From Clostridium sp. MCC353 (GTDB lineage Bacteria > Bacillota > Clostridia > Lachnospirales > Lachnospiraceae): 64,000 nt of DNA. Below are positions 16,971 through 25,472 of this stretch, piece by piece. Under the pieces are notes generated by a model. It saw nothing but the letters and a program-made list of their open reading frames with translations, searched no databases and was not told the origin of the DNA. The translations under genes were made by a program, and so were the position numbers. The DNA lies in the NCBI RefSeq assembly GCF_018785315.1, contig NZ_WQPN01000066.1, forward strand, positions 107,130-171,129, in the 5' to 3' direction. Position 1 is the stretch's first letter. Every line of letters begins with the position of its first letter.

Positions 16971-18395
16971 TTATTTCTTTATGGTTTCATCACTGGATAA
17001 ATAAAGTGCTAATTCATCCGGGCTGATCTCTTTCAAAGCCTCATTATATCTGCCGTCCAATTCTCCCAGTATTTCGTTGATATCTCCGCCGACAGTCAGA
17101 TAATTAGCCATAACTTCCCGGTATGTAAGGCCTTTTACCTTAACGATGGTATCCGGGCTCATTGCCAGAAGGAATGTATTGTCAATGCCCTCTGCGAATT
17201 CTGCGAATCCCTTGCCTGCCGGTTCCTTTTTAGCCAGCTCGATTGCTTCTTTACGAACAGGAATTAAAACCGCTTCTTCATAGAATTCTGCCGCGCATTC
17301 GTCGGAATAGAAATATTCCATAACTTTCATGACGTTCTCATAATGGCTCAGTGCGTTAGTTCCAACACATAAAAGGTCTGCGGGCTGTACGAAATCTTTG
17401 TAGTCATTTTCTCCCGTAACAGTGGGTACATCGATTACCGCCCAGTCACATTCGGCCGGGAACTGTACATTGTACAGGGCACAGTCAAAACTTGCCGCGG
17501 GCATCATGCCGATTACGCCGGCTGAGAACTGAGCGCGCAAGCTGTCTGCGTCCATGCTCTCATATCCAGGAAGCACGCTTCCGTCCTGTGTCATACCGTA
17601 AAGTTCTTCCAGCATAGGAGCGTATGCGCTGTATTCAAACTGCTGATCCGCATAATCATAGCCGTAATGTCCGGTCCATTTTCCTGCAGGTGTTGTGAAA
17701 TAGCTGCTGAGTGTCCATAATGTTCCAAGTCCCAGACCAAAACCGTAAGCGTCTCCGTTGCAGGCTGCTGTGATCTTAGCCGCACATTCTCTTACCTCAG
17801 CCCAGGTCTTAGGATAATCCGCTTCCGTCAGCCCTGCTTTTGCCCAAAGATCTTTGTTAATTAAGAATTTATAGGTGGTAAGGCTGTATGGAAGTGTATA
17901 GTGTTTTCCATTCATCGTATGTCTCTGAGGAATGCAGTATGGATCAAACATTTCAATCAGGTTACGGCTGGATTCACAGTCCATATCCTCTAAGGCAACC
18001 ACATATCCGGCTTTCACAAAGTCTGTCAGCCATTTGGAATCACTTCTGAACAGATCCGGCGCATCCCCGTTGCCGGCCGCCAGCTTGATGGTATCCATGT
18101 AATCCGTGCCATATACGGTAAATTCAATTTTAATCCCCAGCTCTTTTCCAATTCCTTCGTTAAATGCGGCAACCTGTTCGTCCCTGATGGGTTTCTGTGA
18201 AATGTTATCCGACCACACGGTTACCGTGTCCACCTCTTTTGGCGCGCCGCCCCCTTCTGTACCGCTTGTACTGGCAGCGCCGCCTCCGCTGGTTCCCTGT
18301 GATGATGCTTCTGTTTTTCCTCCGCATCCGGCAAGTCCGGTTACCGCCACCGCCGCTGCAAGTGATAGTGCCATAATACGCTTAGAAATTTTCAT
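16971..18395 (-). CDS. Sugar-type solute-binding lipoprotein
   Basis: A 474-residue family 1 binding protein. The signal peptide ends in lipobox LAGC (Cys25), followed by a Gly/Ser/Thr-rich linker and the mature fold from about residue 57 (VDTVTVWSDNISQK). It is the first gene of the leftward uptake operon and its promoter faces that of the histidine kinase gene. The fold class normally binds oligosaccharides or sugar derivatives. The ligand is unknown; the redox enzymes around it hint at a sugar acid or similar oxidised compound. The ATG follows AAGGAGG. Confidence 0.9.
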   Translation of the reverse strand: MKISKRIMALSLAAAVAVTGLAGCGGKTEASSQGTSGGGAASTSGTEGGGAPKEVDTVTVWSDNISQKPIRDEQVAAFNEGIGKELGIKIEFTVYGTDYMDTIKLAAGNGDAPDLFRSDSKWLTDFVKAGYVVALEDMDCESSRNLIEMFDPYCIPQRHTMNGKHYTLPYSLTTYKFLINKDLWAKAGLTEADYPKTWAEVRECAAKITAACNGDAYGFGLGLGTLWTLSSYFTTPAGKWTGHYGYDYADQQFEYSAYAPMLEELYGMTQDGSVLPGYESMDADSLRAQFSAGVIGMMPAASFDCALYNVQFPAECDWAVIDVPTVTGENDYKDFVQPADLLCVGTNALSHYENVMKVMEYFYSDECAAEFYEEAVLIPVRKEAIELAKKEPAGKGFAEFAEGIDNTFLLAMSPDTIVKVKGLTYREVMANYLTVGGDINEILGELDGRYNEALKEISPDELALYLSSDETIKK

Positions 18396-18449
18396 ACCGA
18401 AATCCTCCTTAAATCGTTTGTTTTTGTCCCCCCGTACTGGATTGACCTC

Positions 18450-18495
18450 ATTATATACTGGCCTTCCGGCTTTGAACAGGTTGAAAAAATTTACA
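18450..18495 (-). promoter_or_regulatory. Promoter of the uptake operon with candidate response-regulator site
   Basis: The -10 TATAAT (18450-18455, minus strand) lacks a good -35. TGTAAATTTTTTCAACC (18479-18495) lies 23 bp upstream. The same sequence with one extra-T shift (TGTAAAATTTTTCAACC) is 22 bp upstream of the dehydrogenase -10 at 22022. The NarL-type regulator encoded at 20158 is the likely ligand. Confidence 0.55.
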
Positions 18496-18518
18496 ACCAG
18501 TCAGGCCGGTCTTTCATG

Positions 18519-18547
18519 TTGCCAATTCCAAACCCCTATGTTATATT
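18519..18547 (+). promoter_or_regulatory. Promoter of the two-component operon
   Basis: TTGCCA (18519-18524), a 17-bp spacer and TATATT (18542-18547) form a good housekeeping promoter 44 bp before the kinase start codon. It diverges from the uptake-operon promoter. Confidence 0.6.
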
Positions 18548-18590
18548 GTCTATATCCACTAAAATACATAAGTGGTCAGGGGGGATTTTC

Positions 18591-20144
18591 ATGGAATTGA
18601 CTATAATGTTATTGTTTATTTTCGCCATTGTGCTTTTAATAAGCGATATCAGAAATCTTTATCATATCCTATTTTCCGTCATGCTCTTCAGCATGGCCAT
18701 CGTTCTGACAGCAACCCTGATGTTTGCCACAAAGAAGGCAAATTACGATGTTAATTTCGGCCCTTTTCTTTCCATACTGGCTCATCAAATCTACCTGATG
18801 CTGTTGAATATTCTGAAGTATCTGCCGCTCTCCAAACTGCTGCTGCTTCGGAATGTCTTCATATCCATTTATTTTGGCACCATCATTTTATTTGTTAACA
18901 TTTTCTGCAAGAATCTGTTAACCGGACAGGAGAAGAACCGGAAAATGCCTTTGATGTCCCTCGTCTACTCCATTCTGACGATTTACATCATCAGCTTTTT
19001 CATCTTTTACCACTCGAAAACGGCATGGAAACTCTATATTTTATATCATACCGCAGAATCACCCGAAGGGAAAAACCTGATCCGGTCTGTTGTAATTTCA
19101 TTGGATCACATCATATCATGCCTTGGAACCATATGCCTGGTCTATCCTATCGCTTTTTTGCTCTACAATGGCATAAAAAACAGGATCACGTTCTTTTTTG
19201 ACCAGCTTCTGGGCCTGAGTATCAGCATCGGGCTGTTAAACTCCCTGTTTTATTTCACCATTTTTATCAGCGACCTGCGGCTTTCCGCTTCCAGCCTGTT
19301 TTACACCGGCCTGTGGACCATTGCCCCTGAAACCCGGATATCCAGGTTTTACGACATAAAATTTCCTGTTATTGTTTTTATCCTGCTGGTCGTCGTCACT
19401 TATTTTATCATCTGGACCGGAATCGACAGCATGTTCCTCCAGATCCGGGCCAGATCCATAAAAAAGCAGCTCAACACCCTTTACGCCAACCTCAGGGACG
19501 TCTTTCATTCCAACAAAAACCTGATGTTTACATTCAAGATGCTCTCGGAAACAGCCATGCAGAACTACGGTTCCCCGGAAGGCGAGGCCGCGCTGAATAA
19601 GATCCATGATTTGAGCACCCACCAGTTAACCGTTTTAACAAATAACCTGAACAACATACGGAATCTGAATACCAAAACATCCTTTAACGATTTTATCAGC
19701 ATTCTGGACAAATGCATATCGGAGACCGTGTTTCCTTCCTCCATCACTGTGGAAAAGGATTATACAGGTGAAAAACTGATGGGATTATTTGATCCATATC
19801 AGTTAGAGCAGCTCTTTTCAAATATTTTTCATAATTCCATCGATGCTCTCATGAAAAAAAAGGAGGGGCAGGACGGGCACAAAATCAAAATCTCGGTTGT
19901 CCGAAGCAAAAACTGGATCTATTGTTCTGTTTGGGATAATGGCTGCGGAATCGCAAAAAAGAATTTAAGAAAAATTTTTTCCCTGAATTTTTCCACAAGT
20001 ATCGGGTCTCATAATTTTGGCATGGGAATGCCCTATGTTATGAAAATCGTAGAATCGCACGGCGGACACATCCGCATCAAAAGCAAAGAGCAGCAGTACA
20101 CCAAAGTCGAAATCCTGCTGCCGGGCTGCATAGCCGAATCATAA
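18591..20144 (+). CDS. Multi-spanning membrane sensor histidine kinase
   Basis: A protein of 517 residues from the ATG at 18591 (MELTIMLL), which follows CAGGGGGGATTTTC. The first 290 or so residues hold about eight membrane helices, with little extracellular loop. DVFHSNKNLMFTFKMLSE carries the likely phospho-accepting His in a dimerisation helix. A GHKL ATPase domain follows: N box NIFHNSIDALM, G1 WDNGCGIA, and G2 HNFGMGMPYV. The gene is 13 bp upstream of a response regulator. It probably senses a membrane-associated or transported signal for the neighbouring uptake and redox genes. Confidence 0.88.
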   Translation: MELTIMLLFIFAIVLLISDIRNLYHILFSVMLFSMAIVLTATLMFATKKANYDVNFGPFLSILAHQIYLMLLNILKYLPLSKLLLLRNVFISIYFGTIILFVNIFCKNLLTGQEKNRKMPLMSLVYSILTIYIISFFIFYHSKTAWKLYILYHTAESPEGKNLIRSVVISLDHIISCLGTICLVYPIAFLLYNGIKNRITFFFDQLLGLSISIGLLNSLFYFTIFISDLRLSASSLFYTGLWTIAPETRISRFYDIKFPVIVFILLVVVTYFIIWTGIDSMFLQIRARSIKKQLNTLYANLRDVFHSNKNLMFTFKMLSETAMQNYGSPEGEAALNKIHDLSTHQLTVLTNNLNNIRNLNTKTSFNDFISILDKCISETVFPSSITVEKDYTGEKLMGLFDPYQLEQLFSNIFHNSIDALMKKKEGQDGHKIKISVVRSKNWIYCSVWDNGCGIAKKNLRKIFSLNFSTSIGSHNFGMGMPYVMKIVESHGGHIRIKSKEQQYTKVEILLPGCIAES

Positions 20145-20157
20145 GGAGATGATAACT

Positions 20158-20853
20158 ATGAACACAGAAGGAACTGAAAAAATCAATATCATGGTCGTTG
20201 ACGACATGCCGGAAATCGTGAACTATTTCAAGGAAAATCTAAACCGGGAGCCGGATTTAAATGTGGTCGGCACCGCCAATTCGGGCATGGAAGCGGTTTC
20301 TGTGGCCGAGGCCTGCCGCCCGGACGTGATTTTAATGGATATTCAGATGGAAACAAATAATTCCGGCATTCTGGCATCAGAAAAAATCCATAAACTTCTC
20401 CCCAACACAAAGATCATCATCGTCACCATACACGAAGACGATGAATTGTTATTCTATGCCTATTCCGTGGGAGTTATGGATTATATCATAAAAACCGATT
20501 CCATTGACCGGGTGTTAACTTCCGTAAGAAATGTCTATTCCAACGACCTCATGCTCAGGCCGGAAATCGCCAACAAAATACGGGAAGAATTCAATTCCCT
20601 GCGGATGCAGAACCAGTCCCTTTTGTTCGCATTCCACATTCTGAGCGAACTGACCAACAGTGAATTCGATGTGCTCAAGGCCGTTTACGAAGGATATTCC
20701 TATAAACAGATATCCCAGATGAGATACGTGTCCCAGGCTACTATAAAAAGCCAGGTGAACAGCATATTGAAAAAATTCTCTAAAAAGAGAATGAGCGACG
20801 TTATCTCCATGCTTCATCTGGTGTCGTTCGATAATATAATCAAAAACTTATAA
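20158..20853 (+). CDS. NarL/LuxR-type response regulator
   Basis: A 231-residue regulator. The receiver domain (residues 8-125) has the acidic pair VVDDMPE, the phospho-acceptor Asp61 in VILMDIQM, and the conserved Lys in YIIKTDS. The C-terminal domain has a LuxR-type helix-turn-helix, LTNSEFDVLKAVYEGYSYKQ to SQATIKSQVNSILKKF. I took the ATG at 20158 because AAGGAG sits nine bases before it; the in-frame ATG at 20149 overlaps that site. It pairs with the kinase upstream. The repeated TGTAAA-T(n)-CAACC motif in front of the two flanking leftward transcription units is its probable target. Confidence 0.9.
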   Translation: MNTEGTEKINIMVVDDMPEIVNYFKENLNREPDLNVVGTANSGMEAVSVAEACRPDVILMDIQMETNNSGILASEKIHKLLPNTKIIIVTIHEDDELLFYAYSVGVMDYIIKTDSIDRVLTSVRNVYSNDLMLRPEIANKIREEFNSLRMQNQSLLFAFHILSELTNSEFDVLKAVYEGYSYKQISQMRYVSQATIKSQVNSILKKFSKKRMSDVISMLHLVSFDNIIKNL

Positions 20854-20863
20854 TTGTTTTCAT

Positions 20864-20895
20864 AAGGGGGAGATGTCCGGGCAGACTTCCCCCTT
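20864..20895. terminator. Terminator of the two-component operon
   Basis: Arms AAGGGGGA and TTCCCCCTT with a 15-base loop start 11 bp after the regulator stop. The T tract is weak. Confidence 0.6.
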
Positions 20896-20907
20896 GTGAA
20901 AAAATGA

Positions 20908-21008
20908 TGTACTGGTTCAGATGGCGTATACTGGTTCAGATGGCGGAAACTTGGTTCAGAAAGCCGCTTACAAGAGAGCCTGACGCCATTTTTAACCAAG
21001 TTTCCCAC
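20908..21008. mobile_element. Insertion-sequence end-like remnant with tandem repeats
   Basis: ACTGGTTCAGATGGCG occurs twice with a 19-bp period (about 20911-20945), then a variant ACTTGGTTCAGA. GGAAACTTGGTT (20944-20955) is inverted as AACCAAGTTTCC (20995-21006). Multiple short terminal repeats are characteristic of IS21-type element ends, but no transposase lies nearby, so this would be a solo end. It is not needed by either neighbouring gene. Confidence 0.35.
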
Positions 21009-21028
21009 CGTCCGGGCTGTTAACAACG

Positions 21029-21976
21029 TTATTTTACCACATTTACAGGTGAACCGTTCATCCAGGCTTCCAGGTTATCCATAATGATCTGGGCGCGGAG
21101 CTGCATGGATTCGTCGGACGCAAATGCGATATGAGGCGTTAAAATGGTATTCTTCGCATTTAAAAGAGGTTCGGAAGCGTCCAGCGGCGGTTCTTTGTCA
21201 AATACGTCAATGGCGGCTCCTGCGATCACATCCTGATTCAGCGCATCCGCAAGTTCCTTCGCCACCACTACCGGCCCTCTCGCCAGGTTGATCAGATACG
21301 CGCTCTTTTTCATCTTTTCAAGCTGGGCTTTTCCGATCATTCCCCGTGTGGAATCATTTAACGGACAGTGCAGAACCACGATATCGGATTCTTCCAGTAA
21401 CTGATCCATGGTAACCTGAGTGATATATTCCGGATAATCGTTGTGAACCGATCTGCTGCATGCCAGAATTTCCGCGCCGAATGCGTGGAACAGTTCAGCG
21501 GAACGTTTGCCGATGTTTCCAAGGCCGATGATGCCGATCTTTCTTCCCTTGATCTCACCGCCCACCAAACCGGCCTTTGTCTCTCCGTTTCTGCAACGGG
21601 TTTCCGTCTGAGGAATCTTTCTCATCAGCCCAACAGCCAGTCCTATAGCCAATTCAGCCACCGCTTCATTGGAATATCCTGTGGCATTGCTCACATCGAT
21701 CTTTTTAGCTCTGGCCGCATCCATAGCCACATGATCCACTCCGGTAAACGCGATATCGATAAATTTCAGATTATCACAGGCATTGATCACCTCCGCAGGC
21801 ATGGGCATATTCGCCAGAATCATGGCGTCGGCATCTTTGGCCTGTTCGATTAAAACGGCTGTATCCGTTGTTCTTTGATAGTCAAAAAACTGGCACCCCT
21901 TCGCTTCCAAAGGCTTTTTCAGTTCGTCTAACGCCTGCTTTGACACTCCTAAATCTTCCATTATTACAACCTTCAT
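21029..21976 (-). CDS. D-isomer-specific 2-hydroxyacid dehydrogenase
   Basis: A 315-residue NAD-dependent dehydrogenase. It has the family length and layout: an N-terminal flavodoxin-like substrate half, a Rossmann half with GIIGLGNIGKRSAELF (about residues 146-161), the catalytic Arg in NLARGPVV, Glu in FDKEPPLDAS and His in TPHIAFAS. It reversibly reduces a 2-keto acid to a D-2-hydroxy acid; the side chain specificity cannot be read. It stands alone with its own promoter, which carries the same upstream motif as the uptake operon, so it likely belongs to the same two-component regulon. The ATG follows GGAGGTAAAGTC. Confidence 0.9.
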   Translation of the reverse strand: MKVVIMEDLGVSKQALDELKKPLEAKGCQFFDYQRTTDTAVLIEQAKDADAMILANMPMPAEVINACDNLKFIDIAFTGVDHVAMDAARAKKIDVSNATGYSNEAVAELAIGLAVGLMRKIPQTETRCRNGETKAGLVGGEIKGRKIGIIGLGNIGKRSAELFHAFGAEILACSRSVHNDYPEYITQVTMDQLLEESDIVVLHCPLNDSTRGMIGKAQLEKMKKSAYLINLARGPVVVAKELADALNQDVIAGAAIDVFDKEPPLDASEPLLNAKNTILTPHIAFASDESMQLRAQIIMDNLEAWMNGSPVNVVK

Positions 21977-22021
21977 TTTGACTTTACCTCCATATGTACA
22001 GCTATATTATTATATAGGTTT

Positions 22022-22066
22022 AGTATAAAGGATTCTTGTCAGAATGCAAGGTTGAAAAATTTTACA
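22022..22066 (-). promoter_or_regulatory. Promoter of the dehydrogenase gene with the shared motif
   Basis: The -10 TATACT (22022-22027, minus strand) is preceded, 22 bp upstream, by TGTAAAATTTTTCAACC (22050-22066), matching the element at 18479-18495. Confidence 0.55.
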
Positions 22067-22087
22067 CCCCTTTTGAACAGCAGGTTA

Positions 22088-23632
22088 TTAGGATTGTTTT
22101 TTTCTCAATCTGATGGCCATATATTGTTTTGCCGGCAGATTAATTATAAATTTACCAGAAAATGTTCCTGCTTTTTCTATGGTCATATCCCAGGTATCAA
22201 TCACCTCAGCTTCATATTCCGTTTCATCATCGAAGTAAAACTGTCTGAAAGACGGCCTCATAAAGCTATAATAGAAGAGATAGTATTCATTCGGCGTTTT
22301 ATCTCCAAAACGCTTCTCCGGCACTGCACAAACTTCATCCGTATTGCAGCCGTCGCAGTACATAAGATATCCCGAACCCGGTGTCTCTTTCATGATGTCC
22401 AGCAGAAAACCAAAGCGCTTATGGCTCTCACCATGCAAAACCCCTCCATGGGACCACCAGAGGATATCATCATCACTCAGATAAGTCTCACCATGCTGTG
22501 GATAGCCTCCACGGCAGGCGCCTTCCCAAAATCTCCTGAGCATTTCCTCGCCTGTTATGTTTCCCCAACCTCTCTGTATATTTCCTTCATATACAATTTC
22601 ATCCAGCACAACCGGCTTTTCATAACGTTTACGCCACTCATTTGTCAGTTCCGAACTTCGATACAACTCCACCCGCTGAATACTGCAGTGAGTGATCCAT
22701 GGGCGGGTATAATCATAGAAGATTTTGCAGTTATGGATGGAGCGAAGATGATTGTACGGATCCTTTTCACAGATAATTGACGCATAACGTTCCCAATCCG
22801 CCAGGGTTTTGTGCTTCATAAGATCATACTCATTGGCAAGTGACCACCAGACATTCTTGTATGCCGCAAACCTGGCAATTACATAACTCCAGTACAGGTC
22901 ATCCGCTTCTTTCGGCATCTGCGCAAACCCCCATCTGTCATAGGGATGCATGACAATGATATCCGCTTCGATGCCCAGATCCATCAAGGCGCAGATACAT
23001 TTTTCAATATGGCGGAAATGTTCCGGATTAAATCTGGTAAAATCCCAGTTGTTCCCTTCTGTTTTATCCGTATAGTCTGAGAAATTATCTTTGGTAAGCA
23101 CGCTGGAATCCATAGGGGTCCCTTCATAGGGGTATGATCTCGGTTCTCCCAGGTTAAAGAGATAGTGTTTCGGCATAATGCAGAAACGAATTTTATTAAA
23201 TGCGCTGCTTTTTAATGTTTCCAACGTCTTCTGAATCAATTCGTCCGACTGAAGATTCCATACATAACAGGTGGTTCCCATAGGATAATACGGGGTAGTA
23301 TCTTCATAGGCAAAATGATACTTATCGGCAACACGGACCGGTCCATGGTTTTCCGGCCCTGGAGAGGTTACGGAAAATTCACCTTCCACCCTTTCTTCCG
23401 AAAAACTGCTTTCAATGCTGAATCTGTACGCCCCTTCAAAAGACGGCATAAAGCGGACTTTATAGATCCCCTCCCCATCGTAAAATCCATCCGTCACTAC
23501 GTTTTCATTTTTGCCGGTAAAGGTTCCTCTGATCTGATGATCGGTAAAAGGATTACCGCTTTCCGGCCCCTTGCAGGATATCTCCATCATTCCCCAGCGT
23601 TCCATCGACTTCTGATAACTTAACAGTTCCAT
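22088..23632 (-). CDS. Apiosidase-like glycoside hydrolase (DUF5060 / DUF4038 / DUF5605)
   Basis: A protein of 514 residues from ATG 23632, seven bases after GAGAGG; an ATG two codons upstream is too close to that site. About residues 5-85 form a beta-sandwich of the DUF5060 type (GTFTG, DGFYDGEGIYKVRF). Residues 95-400 form an apiosidase-like TIM barrel beginning YYPMGTTCYVWN, and about 415-510 form a C-terminal beta domain of the DUF5605 type. Candidate catalytic carboxylates are the Glu in WSLANEYDL and the Glu in VVLDEIVYEG. There is no signal peptide, so imported oligosaccharide is the likely substrate. It is the last gene of the leftward sugar operon. GH140 apiosidases share the barrel type; activity on D-apiose is inferred from the downstream-pathway genes. 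Confidence 0.75.
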   Translation of the reverse strand: MELLSYQKSMERWGMMEISCKGPESGNPFTDHQIRGTFTGKNENVVTDGFYDGEGIYKVRFMPSFEGAYRFSIESSFSEERVEGEFSVTSPGPENHGPVRVADKYHFAYEDTTPYYPMGTTCYVWNLQSDELIQKTLETLKSSAFNKIRFCIMPKHYLFNLGEPRSYPYEGTPMDSSVLTKDNFSDYTDKTEGNNWDFTRFNPEHFRHIEKCICALMDLGIEADIIVMHPYDRWGFAQMPKEADDLYWSYVIARFAAYKNVWWSLANEYDLMKHKTLADWERYASIICEKDPYNHLRSIHNCKIFYDYTRPWITHCSIQRVELYRSSELTNEWRKRYEKPVVLDEIVYEGNIQRGWGNITGEEMLRRFWEGACRGGYPQHGETYLSDDDILWWSHGGVLHGESHKRFGFLLDIMKETPGSGYLMYCDGCNTDEVCAVPEKRFGDKTPNEYYLFYYSFMRPSFRQFYFDDETEYEAEVIDTWDMTIEKAGTFSGKFIINLPAKQYMAIRLRKKQS

Positions 23633-23661
23633 ATCCATACCTCTCTTCTTTTTTCTTTTTA

Positions 23662-24501
23662 TTAACCTTTTACTGCGCCCCCGATTCCTTCTACAAAATA
23701 TCTCTGGAAGAACAGATAAACAAGCAGCACCGGTACGACTGAGATCAGCACACCCGCACATAAATATCCATAATCGGTTCCATGTTCCCCTACAAAAGTC
23801 ATTATTCCGGTAGGAACCGTCTTTTTTGTATTGTCATTAATGATGACACTGGCCAGCAGGTATTCATTCCAGGTGGAAAGAAAATCCATGATCACCAATG
23901 TAGCCACTGCCGGCTTGGAGACAGGCAGAATAACTCTTGTAAACAACTGCCATTTATTGCAGCCGTCAATATAGGCCGCCTCATCTAATTCTTTTGGTAT
24001 TCCAATAAAAAAACCTCTTAAAATTAAAATTCCAAACGATATACCGAATCCCACATAGACATAAAACAATCCGAAATAAGTATTTAACAGCTTCAGCTTG
24101 CTGAAAATCACATTGATAGGTACAAGCGCCGTCTGCATCGGAAGCATCATACCAATAAGAAAGAAAACAAAAATCCCTGTTCGGTGTTTGATATTCAGCC
24201 GGGTGAGGGCAAAGGCAGCGAGGGCCTCTATAAAAATCCCCAGCGGAACCTTCATACATGATATCACCAGGTCATTTTTCATATACATAAACAGCCGTCC
24301 CTGGCTGACCGCCTTGGAAAAGTTGCTCCAGCAAATCTTTTCAGGAACGCTGAACAGGCTTGCTCCTCCGTAAAACTCCGCCCTGCTCTTGATCGCAGTG
24401 GCTGTCAGTGTAAAAATCGGCACAATCCAGATAATGGCCAAAATGCCCAACACCGCATACAGCGTTATTTTTTTCGAATATTTTTGAACCTTTTCTGTCA
24501 T
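23662..24501 (-). CDS. Sugar ABC importer permease (MalG type)
   Basis: A permease of 279 residues from ATG 24501; the GTG four codons upstream overlaps the AAGGGG ribosome site. Six helices, the EAA loop KELDEAAYIDGCNKWQLFTR and the ending VEGIGGAVKG place it in the MalG/LacG group. It lies between the MalF-type permease (21 bp upstream) and the apiosidase-like gene. Confidence 0.92.
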   Translation of the reverse strand: MTEKVQKYSKKITLYAVLGILAIIWIVPIFTLTATAIKSRAEFYGGASLFSVPEKICWSNFSKAVSQGRLFMYMKNDLVISCMKVPLGIFIEALAAFALTRLNIKHRTGIFVFFLIGMMLPMQTALVPINVIFSKLKLLNTYFGLFYVYVGFGISFGILILRGFFIGIPKELDEAAYIDGCNKWQLFTRVILPVSKPAVATLVIMDFLSTWNEYLLASVIINDNTKKTVPTGIMTFVGEHGTDYGYLCAGVLISVVPVLLVYLFFQRYFVEGIGGAVKG

Positions 24502-24522
24502 TTCCGCATCCACCCCTTCTGT

Positions 24523-25404
24523 CTAATTTTCTTTCGCCGTAAAGGATACATACGGAACGATTACAAACAGCATCATAAGCAGCATTGTGCAGGCCACCGC
24601 AGTTCCGTATCCCACATTATTATACTGGAAAACCTGAGAGTACATATAGGTGGACATCATCTGAGTGGCATTGTTCGGTCCTCCTCCAGTCAGTCCCTGC
24701 ACAACGTCATAGACTTTCATTGCCGCCACTGTCAGAGTGGCTATCACAACAACAAATGTATTTTTTAACAGAGGCAGCGTTATATAGAAGAATTTCTTAA
24801 CACTCCCGGCCCCGTCAATTGTGGCCGCTTCCAGTATCTCAGAAGGGATCCCCTGCAGGCCTGCCAAAAACAAAATCATGGGCTGCCCCACCGCCTGCCA
24901 AAGAGATGCTGCGAAAACAGCATACAAGCTCACCTTGGGATTTGAAATCCAGCTTTGGGAAAAGGAAATGTCAAGCGCTTTAAAGAACTGATTAATAAAC
25001 CCGATATTCGGATTATAAATCCATCTCCAGATCAATGCTACAGCAATAGGTGAAACAACACATGGAAAATAAAATAATCCCCTGAAGAAGGTGCGTCCCC
25101 TAAAACTCTGATTCAGCAAGAGGGCAAACATAAGCGCTGCCGTCATAGTAATAACCAGGGTCATCACAATCCAGGTCAGGTTATTAATGATTGAAATTTT
25201 AAAAATCTGATCTTTGGCAAACAGGTTAATATAATTATGTAGACCGACAAATGTTTTTTCGCCGATTCCGTTCCACTTAAATAGACTGATAAAAAAAGAA
25301 TATATTACAGGAATTACAATGACCGACAAATAAATAACCATAGCCGGTACCAGGAATAAATAGGCGCTTATGTCATTTTTGACAAGTTTGTTCTTTCTCT
25401 TCAC
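24523..25404 (-). CDS. Sugar ABC importer permease (MalF type)
   Basis: A 293-residue permease starting at GTG after AGGTGGAGCC. It has six helices, the EAA loop SEILEAATIDGAGSVKKFFY and a short hydrophilic end. It works with the MalG-type permease downstream and the binding protein upstream, from which it is separated by a hairpin at 25446. Confidence 0.92.
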   Translation of the reverse strand: MKRKNKLVKNDISAYLFLVPAMVIYLSVIVIPVIYSFFISLFKWNGIGEKTFVGLHNYINLFAKDQIFKISIINNLTWIVMTLVITMTAALMFALLLNQSFRGRTFFRGLFYFPCVVSPIAVALIWRWIYNPNIGFINQFFKALDISFSQSWISNPKVSLYAVFAASLWQAVGQPMILFLAGLQGIPSEILEAATIDGAGSVKKFFYITLPLLKNTFVVVIATLTVAAMKVYDVVQGLTGGGPNNATQMMSTYMYSQVFQYNNVGYGTAVACTMLLMMLFVIVPYVSFTAKEN

Positions 25405-25445
25405 GGCTCCACCTCTGTCTTTGAATCAATTCTCATGTTTCAAAA

Positions 25446-25465
25446 GGCGGGCCGGACTGCCCGCC
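25446..25465 (-). terminator. Intra-operon GC hairpin after the binding-protein gene
   Basis: GGCGGGC and GCCCGCC with a 6-base loop are followed on the minus strand by TTTTGAAA, only eight bases after the binding-protein stop. It likely reduces read-through into the permease genes. Confidence 0.6.
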
Positions 25466-25472
25466 TAATCAA

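Noticed and set aside
18516..18590. Upstream extension of the histidine kinase
   Set aside because: The earlier ATG lies inside the predicted -35 box and has no ribosome site; 18591 follows a clear one.
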